This document shows, in pieces, positions 1 to 11,078 of a DNA stretch of 64,000 nt (position 1 is its first letter; the number at the start of each line of letters is the position of its first letter). Source of the stretch: Pseudoxanthomonas suwonensis (GTDB taxonomy: Bacteria; Pseudomonadota; Gammaproteobacteria; Xanthomonadales; Xanthomonadaceae); contig NZ_PDWP01000012.1 in NCBI RefSeq assembly GCF_010093235.1, forward strand, positions 42,166-106,165, read 5' to 3'. A program made the translations under genes and the position numbers. The notes under the pieces are model-generated. The model did not search any database. It saw nothing but the letters and a program-made list of their open reading frames with translations, and was not told the DNA's origin.

Positions 1-2
1 GC

Positions 3-260
3 AACGGGGGGATCGATCGTGATGCGCTGCAGCAAGCCGTGCGCGCGCAGGTCCTGGCCAACCAGCGCATCGGCCTGACCCTGGGACCGGCCGAGGTCGA
101 CATCCGCGGCGAAACGGCGACCGTACGGTTTTCCGCGCTCGCGACCGGAGGCAGCGGGCGCCTGCTGCCGGAACGGGGAGGCGCCTGGGAGGTCACCACC
201 GGCTGGCGGGCCGAGGATGGCCAATGGCGCCTCTACCATGCGCGATGGGACCGCCGCTGA
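3..260 (+). CDS. C-terminal part of an unidentified protein (partial, runs off the left edge)
   Basis: The frame is open from the left edge and ends with TGA, so this is the 3' end of a gene that begins outside the window. The visible 85 residues end in alternating hydrophobic strands and the stretch VTTGWRAEDGQWRLYHARW. That looks like the last beta strands of an NTF2/SnoaL-like fold, but the resemblance is weak and I do not assign a function. A GTG at 39 could be an internal start, but the frame continues upstream without a stop. It converges on acnA and shares the hairpin at 288-313. Confidence 0.55.
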   Translation, partial: NGGIDRDALQQAVRAQVLANQRIGLTLGPAEVDIRGETATVRFSALATGGSGRLLPERGGAWEVTTGWRAEDGQWRLYHARWDRR

Positions 261-287
261 CGGGGCGGTCTCCGGTCGGCACAAAAA

Positions 288-313
288 GAAAGCCCCGCCT
301 GCGCGGGGCTTTC
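288..313 (-). terminator. Intrinsic terminator of acnA
   Basis: Perfect 11-bp stem (288-298 with 303-313) and a 4-nt loop. Read on the minus strand the stem is followed by a run with eight T in nine bases, which fits termination of acnA. It lies between two convergent genes and may also stop the plus-strand gene. Confidence 0.85.
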
Positions 314-333
314 CATTCCGAGGGCGGGGCGGC

Positions 334-3087
<2,754 letters not shown>

Positions 3088-3240
3088 TGCGAGGCTCCTC
3101 TGGCTGGGGTTTGGGGGGGCGCCGCCATCAGGCGGCTGAAGGTTTCAGCTGGCTATTATTGGTCCGTCCGCATGACAGGTCCGTCTTCGCCCGCCCAACT
3201 GTAGGCCAGCGGACGGTACGCCGGATTGAGTATGCATGAA

Positions 3241-3267
3241 ATGGTATGTATCATACCCGCATACCAT
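3241..3267. promoter_or_regulatory. Nested inverted repeat, probable operator of the VapBC-like pair
   Basis: Perfect outer arms ATGGTATG (3241-3248) and CATACCAT (3260-3267) enclose a nested dyad GGTATG-TAT-CATACC (3243-3257). It ends 16 bp before the antitoxin start. AbrB-type antitoxins usually repress their own operon by binding such repeats, so an autoregulatory operator is the natural reading; this is inference from position and symmetry. Confidence 0.6.
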
Positions 3268-3283
3268 CCGGCGGAGACCCACC

Positions 3284-3514
3284 ATGGAAGCGACCGTCGC
3301 AGAACGCGGCCAGATCACGCTGCCCAAGCCCGTCCGTGACGCCCTGGGGCTGACCAAGGGCACCCTGCTGAAGGTGGAGCTGGACGGCAGCCGCATCATC
3401 CTGCGCAAGAGCGTGGACGACGCCATTTCCCGCGCCCGCGGCAAGTTCGCGCTGGATGGCTTCGCTTCCTCGACCGAGGCGGTCGAGCGCCTGCGCGACG
3501 AAGGCGGGGCATGA
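3284..3514 (+). CDS. AbrB/MazE-family antitoxin (VapB-like)
   Basis: A 76-residue protein with an N-terminal AbrB/SpoVT swapped-hairpin DNA-binding domain: [19 protein letters not shown] at residues 5-23, followed by a short strand-turn-strand. The C-terminal half is the probable toxin-binding tail. The ATG at 3284 has GGAG seven bases upstream; an upstream GTG in the same frame would place the operator inside the coding region. The stop overlaps the toxin start by four bases (ATGA), the usual coupling of a toxin-antitoxin pair. Expected role: bind and neutralise the downstream PIN toxin and repress the operon through the repeat at 3241-3267. Confidence 0.85.
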   Translation: MEATVAERGQITLPKPVRDALGLTKGTLLKVELDGSRIILRKSVDDAISRARGKFALDGFASSTEAVERLRDEGGA

Positions 3515-3909
3515 TCGCCGTCGACTCCCCGGTCCTGATCGAGCTGCTCAGCGACGGCCCCCGCGCCGACGCGGTGGAGGCCTGCCTGCGCCAGGCGCTG
3601 GTCGGAGGACGGGTGGTCGTATGCGGCACCACCCTGGCCGAGCTGTGCGCCGCCCTCCGGGGGGGCGCCGAGGTCCAGGAGGCCCTGGAGGAGATGGGCA
3701 TCCACTTCAGCCCGCTGGAAGCCAAGTCGGCGTTGCGCGCCGGCGAGATGCACCGCCGCCACCGCCAGCGCGGCGACGCCCACCGCGGCATCGGCGCGTT
3801 CCTGGTCGGGGCCCACGCACTGCTCCAGTGCGACGGCCTGGTCACCTGGAACGACGCCTTCTACCGAGATTACTTCAAGGGGCTGCGGCTGATCGTGCCG
3901 CAGGCCTGA
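3511..3909 (+). CDS. PIN-domain toxin (VapC-like), one catalytic acid missing
   Basis: A 132-residue PIN-domain protein; this family are metal-dependent ribonucleases that stop translation by cutting tRNA or rRNA. Asp5 ([12 protein letters not shown]) and Glu44 (TTLAEL) match the first two catalytic acids. The third acid normally sits in a PDFLIGAHA-type motif; here the stretch is GAFLVGAHA, so the aspartate is replaced by Ala96. The last site reads VTWNDAFY, where Asn114 or Asp115 may serve. Loss of the third acid could weaken or abolish nuclease activity. It starts inside the antitoxin stop codon and ends 38 bp before acnB, which could be read through from the same promoter. Confidence 0.85.
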   Translation: MIAVDSPVLIELLSDGPRADAVEACLRQALVGGRVVVCGTTLAELCAALRGGAEVQEALEEMGIHFSPLEAKSALRAGEMHRRHRQRGDAHRGIGAFLVGAHALLQCDGLVTWNDAFYRDYFKGLRLIVPQA

Positions 3910-3947
3910 TTCCCCACCGTTTTCCGTTACCAAGCCCGGAGTTGTCC

Positions 3948-6539
3948 ATGTTGGAAGCCTACCGCCACCACGTCGCCGAGCGCGCAGCCCTCGGCATCCC
4001 GCCGCTGCCGCTGTCGGCGCAGCAGACCGCCGAGGTCATCGAGCTGCTGAAGAACCCGCCGGCGGGCGAGGAGCAGTTCCTGGTCGACCTGCTCACCAAC
4101 CGCGTCCCGGCCGGCGTCGACGACGCCGCCAAGGTCAAGGCTTCCTACCTGGCCGCGCTGGCCTTCGGCAGCGAGAAGAACCCGCTGATCAGCCGCGAGC
4201 GCGCCACCGAGCTGCTGGGCACCATGCTCGGCGGCTACAACGTCTCGCCGCTGATCGAGCTGCTGGACGACGCCACCGTCGGCGCCATCGCCGCCGAGGG
4301 CCTGAAGAAGACCCTGCTGGTGTTCGATGCCTTCCACGACGTGGAAGAGAAGGCCAAGGCCGGCAACGCCAACGCCAAGGCGGTGCTGCAGAGCTGGGCC
4401 GACGCCGAGTGGTTCACCAGCAAGCCGGAAGTGCCGCAGAGCCTGACCATCACCGTGTTCAAGGTGCCGGGCGAGACCAACACCGACGACCTGTCGCCGG
4501 CCCCGGACGCCACCACCCGTCCGGATATCCCGATGCACGCCCTGGCGATGCTGAAGAACAAGCGTCCGGATGCGCCGTTCCAGCCGGAAGAGGACGGCAA
4601 GCGCGGCCCGATCGGCGAGATCCTCAAGCTCAAGGAGAAGGGCCACCTGGTCGCCTATGTCGGCGACGTGGTCGGCACCGGCTCCTCGCGCAAGTCCGCC
4701 ACCAACTCGGTGCTGTGGTGGACCGGCGACGACATCCCGTTCATCCCGAACAAGCGCGCCGGCGGCGTGTGCCTGGGCGGCAAGATCGCCCCGATCTTCT
4801 ACAACACCATGGAAGACGCCGGCGCCCTGCCGATCGAGCTTGACGTGTCGAAGATGGACCACGGCGACGTGGTCGAGCTGCGCCCGTACGAGGGCAAGGC
4901 GCTGAAGAACGGCGAGGTGATCGCCGAGTTCAAGGTCAAGTCCGACGTGCTGTTCGACGAGGTGCGCGCCGGTGGCCGCATCCCGCTGATCATCGGCCGC
5001 GGCCTGACCACCAAGGCCCGCGAGTCGCTGGGCCTGCCGGCCTCGGACCTGTTCCGCCTGCCGCAGCAGCCGGCCGATTCCGGCAAGGGCTACTCGCTGG
5101 CGCAGAAGATGGTCGGTCGCGCCTGCGGCCTGCCGGAAGGCAAGGGCGTGCGCCCGGGCACCTACTGCGAGCCGAAGATGACCTCGGTCGGTTCCCAGGA
5201 CACCACCGGCCCGATGACCCGCGACGAGCTGAAGGACCTGGCCTGCCTGGGCTTCTCGGCCGACCTGGTGATGCAGTCGTTCTGCCACACCGCGGCTTAT
5301 CCGAAGCCGGTCGACGTCAAGACCCACCACACCCTGCCGGAGTTCATCTCCACCCGCGGTGGCATCTCCCTGCGTCCGGGCGACGGCGTGATCCACAGCT
5401 GGCTCAACCGCATGCTGCTGCCCGACACCGTCGGCACCGGCGGCGACTCCCACACCCGCTTCCCGGTGGGCATCTCGTTCCCGGCCGGCTCGGGCCTGGT
5501 CGCCTTCGCCGCGGCCACCGGCGTGATGCCGCTGGACATGCCGGAGTCGGTGCTGGTCCGCTTCAAGGGCCAGATGCAGCCGGGCGTCACCCTGCGCGAC
5601 CTGGTCAACGCGATCCCGCTGTACGCCATCAAGTCCGGCCTGCTGACCGTGGCCAAGGCCGGCAAGAAGAACATCTTCTCCGGCCGCATCCTCGAGATCG
5701 AAGGCCTGCCGCAGCTGAAGGTCGAGCAGGCGTTCGAGCTGTCCGACGCCTCGGCCGAGCGCTCGGCCGCCGGCTGCACCGTGCGCCTGGACAAGGAGCC
5801 GATCATCGAATACCTCAACAGCAACATCGTGCTGCTGAAGAACATGATCGCCGAGGGCTACCAGGACGCCCGCTCGCTGGCCCGCCGCATCAGGAAGATG
5901 GAGGAGTGGCTGGCCAACCCGCAGCTGCTGGAGCCGGATGCCGACGCTGAGTACGCCGCGGTCATCGAGATCGACCTCAACGAGATCGTCGAGCCGATCG
6001 TGGCCTGCCCGAACGACCCGGACGACGTGAAGAGCCTGTCCGAGGTGGCCGGCACCAAGATCGACGAGGTTTTCATCGGGTCGTGCATGACCAACATCGG
6101 CCACTTCCGCGCCGCGGCCAAGCTGCTGGAAGGCAAGCGCGACATCCCGACCCGCCTGTGGGTCGCGCCGCCGACCAAGATGGACGCCTCCGAGCTGACC
6201 AAGGAAGGCCACTACGGCACCTTCGGCGTGGCCGGCGCGCGCATGGAAATGCCCGGCTGCTCGCTGTGCATGGGCAACCAGGCCCAGGTGCGCGAGGGCG
6301 CCACGGTGTTCTCCACCTCCACCCGCAACTTCCCGAACCGCCTGGGCCGCAACACCAACGTGTTCCTGGGTTCGGCGGAGCTGGCGGCGATCTGCTCGCG
6401 CCTGGGCAAGATCCCGTCCCGCGAGGAGTACATGGCCGACATCGGCGTGATCAACGAGAAGGGCGCCGAGATCTACCGCTACATGAACTTCGACCAGATC
6501 GAGGAGTACCGGAAGACGGCCGAGACCGTGGCCGCCTGA
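3948..6539 (+). CDS. acnB: Bifunctional aconitate hydratase B / 2-methylisocitrate dehydratase
   Basis: Second aconitase: citrate to isocitrate in the TCA cycle and, in this family, 2-methyl-cis-aconitate hydration in propionate breakdown. At 863 residues it has the AcnB length and its domain order: an N-terminal HEAT-like helical domain (about 1-160), then the swivel domain, then the catalytic domains. Fe-S ligands are Cys713 ([13 protein letters not shown]) and Cys771 and Cys774 ([11 protein letters not shown]), within a few residues of the E. coli numbering. The ATG at 3948 starts [13 protein letters not shown], the typical AcnB N-terminus; the frame is open further upstream but overlaps vapC. 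Only 38 bp separate it from the toxin gene, and a terminator follows. Confidence 0.97.
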   Translation: MLEAYRHHVAERAALGIPPLPLSAQQTAEVIELLKNPPAGEEQFLVDLLTNRVPAGVDDAAKVKASYLAALAFGSEKNPLISRERATELLGTMLGGYNVSPLIELLDDATVGAIAAEGLKKTLLVFDAFHDVEEKAKAGNANAKAVLQSWADAEWFTSKPEVPQSLTITVFKVPGETNTDDLSPAPDATTRPDIPMHALAMLKNKRPDAPFQPEEDGKRGPIGEILKLKEKGHLVAYVGDVVGTGSSRKSATNSVLWWTGDDIPFIPNKRAGGVCLGGKIAPIFYNTMEDAGALPIELDVSKMDHGDVVELRPYEGKALKNGEVIAEFKVKSDVLFDEVRAGGRIPLIIGRGLTTKARESLGLPASDLFRLPQQPADSGKGYSLAQKMVGRACGLPEGKGVRPGTYCEPKMTSVGSQDTTGPMTRDELKDLACLGFSADLVMQSFCHTAAYPKPVDVKTHHTLPEFISTRGGISLRPGDGVIHSWLNRMLLPDTVGTGGDSHTRFPVGISFPAGSGLVAFAAATGVMPLDMPESVLVRFKGQMQPGVTLRDLVNAIPLYAIKSGLLTVAKAGKKNIFSGRILEIEGLPQLKVEQAFELSDASAERSAAGCTVRLDKEPIIEYLNSNIVLLKNMIAEGYQDARSLARRIRKMEEWLANPQLLEPDADAEYAAVIEIDLNEIVEPIVACPNDPDDVKSLSEVAGTKIDEVFIGSCMTNIGHFRAAAKLLEGKRDIPTRLWVAPPTKMDASELTKEGHYGTFGVAGARMEMPGCSLCMGNQAQVREGATVFSTSTRNFPNRLGRNTNVFLGSAELAAICSRLGKIPSREEYMADIGVINEKGAEIYRYMNFDQIEEYRKTAETVAA

Positions 6540-6561
6540 TCCATCCGGCACCGCTGTACGG

Positions 6562-6593
6562 AACGCCCGGCCTTGCGCCGGGCGTTTCCTTTT
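6562..6593 (+). terminator. Intrinsic terminator after acnB
   Basis: Perfect 10-bp stem AACGCCCGGC / GCCGGGCGTT (6562-6571, 6577-6586), a 5-nt loop, then TCCTTTT. It separates acnB from the convergent VOC gene. Confidence 0.85.
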
Positions 6594-6598
6594 GCGGG

Positions 6599-7027
6599 TC
6601 AGGCGGGCAGGGCCTCGTCGGCGTAGGCGGAAGCGAATTCCCCGGAAGGCGGGATCGGCTGGATCACGTCGACCAGCACGCCGTTGGGGGCGGCGGTGAT
6701 GAAGTGGCGCTGGCCGAAGGCTTCGTCGCGCAGGTCCAGCAGCACCGGCAGGCCTGCAGCGGGCAGCCGGGCGCACTCGGCGTCCACGTCCTCGACCTCG
6801 AAGTTGAGCAGCAGGCCACCTGCGTGGCGGTCGCGTGCCACGGCGGGGATGGGGGAATGGCCTGCCGCAAGTACGGCCAGGTTGACCTCCGGCTGGCCCT
6901 CCAGCTGCAGGTGCACGTACCAGTCGGAAGTGAACAGTGGACGGAAGCCGAAGTGCCGCTGGTAGAAGTCGGCGGTGGCGGCGACATCGCTGGCCTGGAT
7001 GACGGGGTAGTAGCTGCTGACCTTCAT
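6599..7027 (-). CDS. VOC-superfamily (glyoxalase/bleomycin-resistance fold) protein
   Basis: A 142-residue protein with two beta-alpha-beta-beta-beta modules: [23 protein letters not shown] at residues 6-28 and [17 protein letters not shown] at 72-88, ending in [13 protein letters not shown] (113-125). This is the vicinal-oxygen-chelate fold of glyoxalase I, extradiol dioxygenases and bleomycin- or fosfomycin-binding proteins. The substrate cannot be told from sequence. It is divergent from the TetR gene, and both share the palindromes at 7051-7095, so it is probably the regulator's target and may act on or bind the inducing compound. Confidence 0.85.
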   Translation of the reverse strand: MKVSSYYPVIQASDVAATADFYQRHFGFRPLFTSDWYVHLQLEGQPEVNLAVLAAGHSPIPAVARDRHAGGLLLNFEVEDVDAECARLPAAGLPVLLDLRDEAFGQRHFITAAPNGVLVDVIQPIPPSGEFASAYADEALPA

Positions 7028-7050
7028 GGCTTGCCTCCGTTGACCCATAA

Positions 7051-7095
7051 ACATACAGTCTGTATGTAATTCGACGATACATACAGACTGTATGT
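7051..7095. promoter_or_regulatory. Two perfect 17-bp palindromes between VOC and TetR genes
   Basis: ACATACAG-T-CTGTATGT at 7051-7067 and ACATACAG-A-CTGTATGT at 7079-7095 have identical arms. Their centres are 28 bp apart, a little under three helix turns. They fill the short divergent intergenic region. Two identical symmetric sites beside a tetR gene are the classic operator arrangement for two TetR dimers repressing both directions. Confidence 0.85.
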
Positions 7096-7111
7096 TTATG
7101 CAAGAAGTGAC

Positions 7112-7690
7112 ATGGCCAGAACCAATCGCGAACGTACCGAAGCCACCCGCGCGGCCCTGATCCAGGCGGCCCGCGGGCGGTTCGTGGCCCAGGGCTATGC
7201 CGCTACCGGGACGCCTGACATCGTGGCAGCGGCCGGCATGACGCGCGGGGCGCTCTACCACCACTTCGCCGACAAGCTGGACCTGTTCCGGGCCGTGGTG
7301 GAGGCCGAGCAGGCGGCCGTGGCCGCAGCGATCGAAGCGGCGACTCCCCGATCGCTGCCGCCCCTGCAGGCACTCAAGGCCGGCAGCGCCGCATTTCTCG
7401 AGGCGATGGCGGTGCCGGGGCGCACGCGTCTGCTCCTGGTCGAGGCGCCCGCGGCGCTGGGCGTCGCGGCACTGGACGCGATCGACGCCAGCCATGGCGG
7501 GCGCACCCTGCGCGAGGGCCTGGCGCAGGCGATGGACGAGGGCCTGCTGCGGCGACTGCCCCCGGAGCCGCTGGCCGCGCTGCTGTCGGCAGCGTTCGAC
7601 CGTGCCGCGCGGGCGGTGGCCGAGGGCGCCGACCGCCAGGCCTGGCAGGAGACCCTGGACGCCCTGGTCGACGGGCTGGCGGTGGCCTGA
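7112..7690 (+). CDS. TetR/AcrR-family transcriptional regulator
   Basis: A 192-residue regulator with a TetR DNA-binding domain at about residues 8-58: [16 protein letters not shown], then the helix-turn-helix [20 protein letters not shown]. The remainder is the variable all-helical ligand-binding and dimerisation domain, rich in Ala and Leu. It is divergent from the VOC gene over two perfect palindromes, so autorepression plus repression of the VOC gene is likely. The ligand is unknown. It converges on the triple-hydrolase gene, with 72 bp between the stops. Confidence 0.93.
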   Translation: MARTNRERTEATRAALIQAARGRFVAQGYAATGTPDIVAAAGMTRGALYHHFADKLDLFRAVVEAEQAAVAAAIEAATPRSLPPLQALKAGSAAFLEAMAVPGRTRLLLVEAPAALGVAALDAIDASHGGRTLREGLAQAMDEGLLRRLPPEPLAALLSAAFDRAARAVAEGADRQAWQETLDALVDGLAVA

Positions 7691-7762
7691 GCAGGGACGC
7701 CGCCAGGGCTACGCGTACCTGGTATCGCGCCTGCGGCCGCCGGCGGCGCTGCCGCCCGCGGC

Positions 7763-10411
7763 TCAGGCCTTGCGCACCAGCTCGATGATCAGCCGCTGCA
7801 GCGCCGGATCGTCGTCCAGGCTGCCGTGGGTGGCGGCGGTGGTGCTGCGGCTGGCGCTGCCATCCAGCCCCAGTTCGCTGGGCAGGCGGGTGATCTCGCT
7901 GGCCGGGCTGGCCACGGCCATCATCCGCGCGCCCCAGGGCAGGGTGGCGCGCGCCGGGACCAGGTGCCGCTCCAGGCCCAGCAGCGGCGTCTCGCGCCGG
8001 TCCTCGAAGGCGCGCGATACCAGGTACAGCAGCGAGTGCCCATACGGCCTGCAGGTCGGGTCGGCGCGCTCGGCCGCATCCGACAGGTGCGCCACCAGCA
8101 TGCGGGTGCCTGCCTTCAGCGCGGCCTTGCCCAGGGTGTGGTCGAACTCGTCGATGCGTACCGCCGGGGCGATCAGGCTGGCCGTGCGCAGGTCGAAGCC
8201 CTCGGCCGCCATGGTCGCGCCCAGGTGCGAGTGCAGGATGGCGCCGGCCGAATGCCCGACCAGGTGCAGGCGCAGCGCCGGCAGGCCGTAGGCCCGGGCG
8301 TTGGCCCGGTACAGCGCGAGCAGCTGGCGGATGCCGGACTCGGGGCTCGTGCCGATGCGCAGTGCGTTCTGCTTCATTTCGCCCCACAGCGGGCGCCCCA
8401 GCGGCCGTGCCACCGACTCCACACGCTGGTTCCACCATTCCTTCCAGCGCTCGCGCAGCTTGCGCAGCGTGCCGGCGGCGCGCTCCCGTTCCGGTGCCAG
8501 GCGGTCCTCGATCAGGTTGGAGAGCGTCTTGACCGCACCGGTCTCCCACATCAGGAACACCGGGAAGATCCGCTCCTCGTACAGCTTCGGCACCCAGCGC
8601 CGCGCCGAGCCGGCCGCCGCTTCCTCGTCGGTGAGCCCGCCATGGGCGTAGATGGCCACGTCCACTGCGCCGTCGGGTCCGATTTCCCAGCGGCGGCAGG
8701 CCTCGGCCAGGTGGATGCGCAGCAGCGCGTCCAGGGCCGAGGGCTGGGGGCGGAACTGGCCGCGCCGGCTCAGGCGGCCGTTGTTCTCCATGTTGATGAT
8801 GAAGGGGGCGAGCTCGTGCGCGGCCAGGATCGGATTGCGCGACACCACCGCGCAGCGGCCCTGGGCATCGGTGCGCAGCGAGGTGGCTTCGGCGATCGCC
8901 TCGTGCTCGGAGGTCACCACGCCCAGCTGCGCGACCCAGCAGTCCATCGCGTTCTCCAGCCAGTCGCTGTAGCGCAGGACGGCCAGGCCGCCCTTGCCCC
9001 AGCGCGTTCCCCAGGAGTTGTGCACGATGAAGCCGTCGCGGGTGTAGCCGACGATGGCGAAGGCGTGGCCGGCGCCCGGATCGCCGCGCAGCCGCCGGAT
9101 AAGCGGCAGGTCGGACGGATCCTCGGGCCGTGGCAGGGGCTCATCGCCGAGCAGCTCCTCCCAGCCGGCGTGGGTCCAGGCACTGGCGTAGACGGCGCCG
9201 ACCTGGTCGATGGCCACGTGCATGTCGCGCAGCGAGCGCGGATCGATGCGGTAGTAGGCGCCAAGCGGGCGCTTGAGCGCGTCGGTCCACCAGTCCTCGC
9301 AGGCGTCGGCCTTCGGTTCGGGCATCGCCGGCTTCGGCCACAGGCGGGCGCTGGCGGCGCCGTGGCGTAGCCAGCCCTTGAGCGCGCCACGCAGCGAGGA
9401 GCCGATCCCGCTGTCGTTGCCGCTGCCGTCGTCCTCCTCGTCGGCCCACTCGTCGTAGCGGCGGGCCATGCTGTAGAGCATGTGCGGCGACACCGGTTCG
9501 ACATGGCGGCCAGCGCGCACCAGCAGGTACTCGATCACCGTGGCCAGTGCATAGCCGGTGCAGGCGCAGGTGTCGCCCTGGTCCAGGACCGGGCGCACGT
9601 CGTGCGGATAACGCACGTCGCGTGGCGCCGAGGAGACCGGGGGCTGGTACTCCCAGTCGCGCAGGTCGACGCTGTCGGGACGGACGTTGAGGACCCGCCG
9701 CCGCTGCCTGCGCACCGATCCGGTGGGCGGGCGCGCCGCCAGGTCCGGCGCCGCCGGCTCCGGCCGCCCGGGCGGCAGCTGGCGCGTGCCGCGACCGGCG
9801 GCGCGGCCGCCCGCACTGCCGGCATGGCGGGCATAGGCCGCGGCGAGCTTGCCGTCGTAATCGTTCTGACGGTATCCGGGGCCGTTGTAGAGACGCGCGA
9901 AGCGCGCCCAGTCCTTGCGCCGCAACGGCAGCAGCAGAGGCGAACCCGGGCGGGCGATGAAACTGGCGAAGGCCTCCAGCTGGCCATCGGCCCCGGAGGA
10001 CTGGGCCTCAACGAAGGCCCCGACGCAGTCGAAGCCGCACAGCGCGTAGTTGAAGCCCATGATCTGGAACGCGCCCCAGCTGGCCGACTGCATCGCCGCG
10101 GCGGCATCCAGCGCGGCGGCGCGGTCCAGCCGCTTCCATTCCCCGGCCAGCGACCCGGAATACTTCCTACGGTCCCATTGCGGATGGCTGAGGTTGGGAT
10201 GCGAGGCGCCGTAGCGGCCTGCCGTCAGGCGATGGAAGACATGGCCCTCGAACAGGACCTTGGGCCGGCGGTCCGGCGCCGGAAGGAAGCCGCTGCCAGC
10301 CGACTCGACCTCGGCCACCGCGCGCAACGCCGCCAGTTCGACGTCCAGCCGCGCGGCCAGGCGCTCCCACATCTGCGGGGTGACGTCGCGCTCCAGTTCC
10401 TTCTGTTCCAT
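7763..10411 (-). CDS. Three-domain hydrolase: muramidase + papain-like protease + alpha/beta hydrolase
   Basis: An 882-residue protein with three catalytic modules. Residues about 12-197 match the N-acetylmuramidase (DUF3380) domain of phage lysins: LRAVAEVESAGSGF with Glu34/Glu36, LFEGHVFHRLTAGRY and ASWGAFQIMGF. An Arg/Pro-rich linker spans 200-240. Residues about 241-500 are a papain-fold (C1A) protease: Gln278 and Cys284 in DQGDTCACTGYA, His449 in GHAFAIVGY, Asn465 in HNSWGTRWGKGG. Residues about 530-880 are an alpha/beta hydrolase: oxyanion-type YAHGGL at 588-593, nucleophile Ser721 in VGHSAGA, possible His792. No signal peptide or membrane segment is visible, so export would need a dedicated route. 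GGAGG lies six bases before the ATG. Each domain has its active-site residues, which suggests an attack or lysis role on cell wall, protein and lipid; that is inference. No secretion gene is nearby. Confidence 0.85.
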   Translation of the reverse strand: MEQKELERDVTPQMWERLAARLDVELAALRAVAEVESAGSGFLPAPDRRPKVLFEGHVFHRLTAGRYGASHPNLSHPQWDRRKYSGSLAGEWKRLDRAAALDAAAAMQSASWGAFQIMGFNYALCGFDCVGAFVEAQSSGADGQLEAFASFIARPGSPLLLPLRRKDWARFARLYNGPGYRQNDYDGKLAAAYARHAGSAGGRAAGRGTRQLPPGRPEPAAPDLAARPPTGSVRRQRRRVLNVRPDSVDLRDWEYQPPVSSAPRDVRYPHDVRPVLDQGDTCACTGYALATVIEYLLVRAGRHVEPVSPHMLYSMARRYDEWADEEDDGSGNDSGIGSSLRGALKGWLRHGAASARLWPKPAMPEPKADACEDWWTDALKRPLGAYYRIDPRSLRDMHVAIDQVGAVYASAWTHAGWEELLGDEPLPRPEDPSDLPLIRRLRGDPGAGHAFAIVGYTRDGFIVHNSWGTRWGKGGLAVLRYSDWLENAMDCWVAQLGVVTSEHEAIAEATSLRTDAQGRCAVVSRNPILAAHELAPFIINMENNGRLSRRGQFRPQPSALDALLRIHLAEACRRWEIGPDGAVDVAIYAHGGLTDEEAAAGSARRWVPKLYEERIFPVFLMWETGAVKTLSNLIEDRLAPERERAAGTLRKLRERWKEWWNQRVESVARPLGRPLWGEMKQNALRIGTSPESGIRQLLALYRANARAYGLPALRLHLVGHSAGAILHSHLGATMAAEGFDLRTASLIAPAVRIDEFDHTLGKAALKAGTRMLVAHLSDAAERADPTCRPYGHSLLYLVSRAFEDRRETPLLGLERHLVPARATLPWGARMMAVASPASEITRLPSELGLDGSASRSTTAATHGSLDDDPALQRLIIELVRKA

Positions 10412-10479
10412 TCCGATCCTCCAGGCTGGACGGCGGATGCTCCGGGTCCTGCAAAAACTACCGGACGGACAGGGCTGCG

Positions 10480-11076
10480 TCAGGCCGGTGGCGGCGCGGC
10501 CGGGTCGCCCGGCAGGCGGACATCGACCAGGCGCCAGCGCAGGCCCTGGCGCTGCAGCACCCAGACGCTGGTATTGCCGGGCGCATGCTGAACGGTCACG
10601 GTGGCCCGGGAAAGCGATTCATAGCTCAGCCGTGCATCCCGCAACGGACGTGCCGGTTCAACGCTCCAGCCCTCGCTGGAGCCACGGTCGCGGCCGCGCA
10701 CCCGCTGCCACAGCACGTGGCCCTGCAGCAGGGCGGCCACGCCCTGCGGAGTAGCCGCCAGCTCGACCCCGGCGCCTGCGACGCTGCCTGCGGCAGCCAG
10801 CGCCAGCGCCCCCAGTGGATGCGAGGCCACGTCCGCACCGGCCGCGCGCACCATGCGGTCCTGCACCTGCGCCCGCAGGTTGGCCTGCAGCCGCGGGAAA
10901 TCGACATGGCGGGCGAGGGCAGTGCTGTCGCGCCGTTCCAGCGCGTCGGCGATGCCACGCACCGCCAGCCACGGGCCCGCGGCGATCCAGGCGGCCAGCA
11001 GGACCAGGAGCAGGCCGGCGCCAACCAGCGGCAGGCGCCAGCGGCTCTTTCGGGAAGGAACGGGCATTGCGGCCAT
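10480..11076 (-). CDS. DUF2939-type membrane-anchored protein
   Basis: A 198-residue protein with a single N-terminal membrane helix (about residues 15-33, LVGAGLLLVLLAAWIAAGPWL) and a mainly periplasmic remainder. The segment WLAVRGIADALERRDSTALARHVDFPRLQANLRAQ fits the DUF2939 family, which has no known function. The start at 11076 (or the nearby in-frame ATG at 11067) is two bases from the DUF2461 stop, so the genes are probably co-transcribed. It precedes the triple-hydrolase gene by 68 bp on the same strand. A protective role toward that protein is conceivable but unsupported, since DUF2939 proteins occur without such a neighbour. Confidence 0.75.
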   Translation of the reverse strand: MAAMPVPSRKSRWRLPLVGAGLLLVLLAAWIAAGPWLAVRGIADALERRDSTALARHVDFPRLQANLRAQVQDRMVRAAGADVASHPLGALALAAAGSVAGAGVELAATPQGVAALLQGHVLWQRVRGRDRGSSEGWSVEPARPLRDARLSYESLSRATVTVQHAPGNTSVWVLQRQGLRWRLVDVRLPGDPAAPPPA

Positions 11077-11078
11077 GC

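Noticed and set aside
8000..10411. Prophage lysis cassette around the muramidase domain
   Set aside because: No holin, portal, tail, integrase or att-like repeats nearby; the flanking genes are ordinary chromosomal ones.
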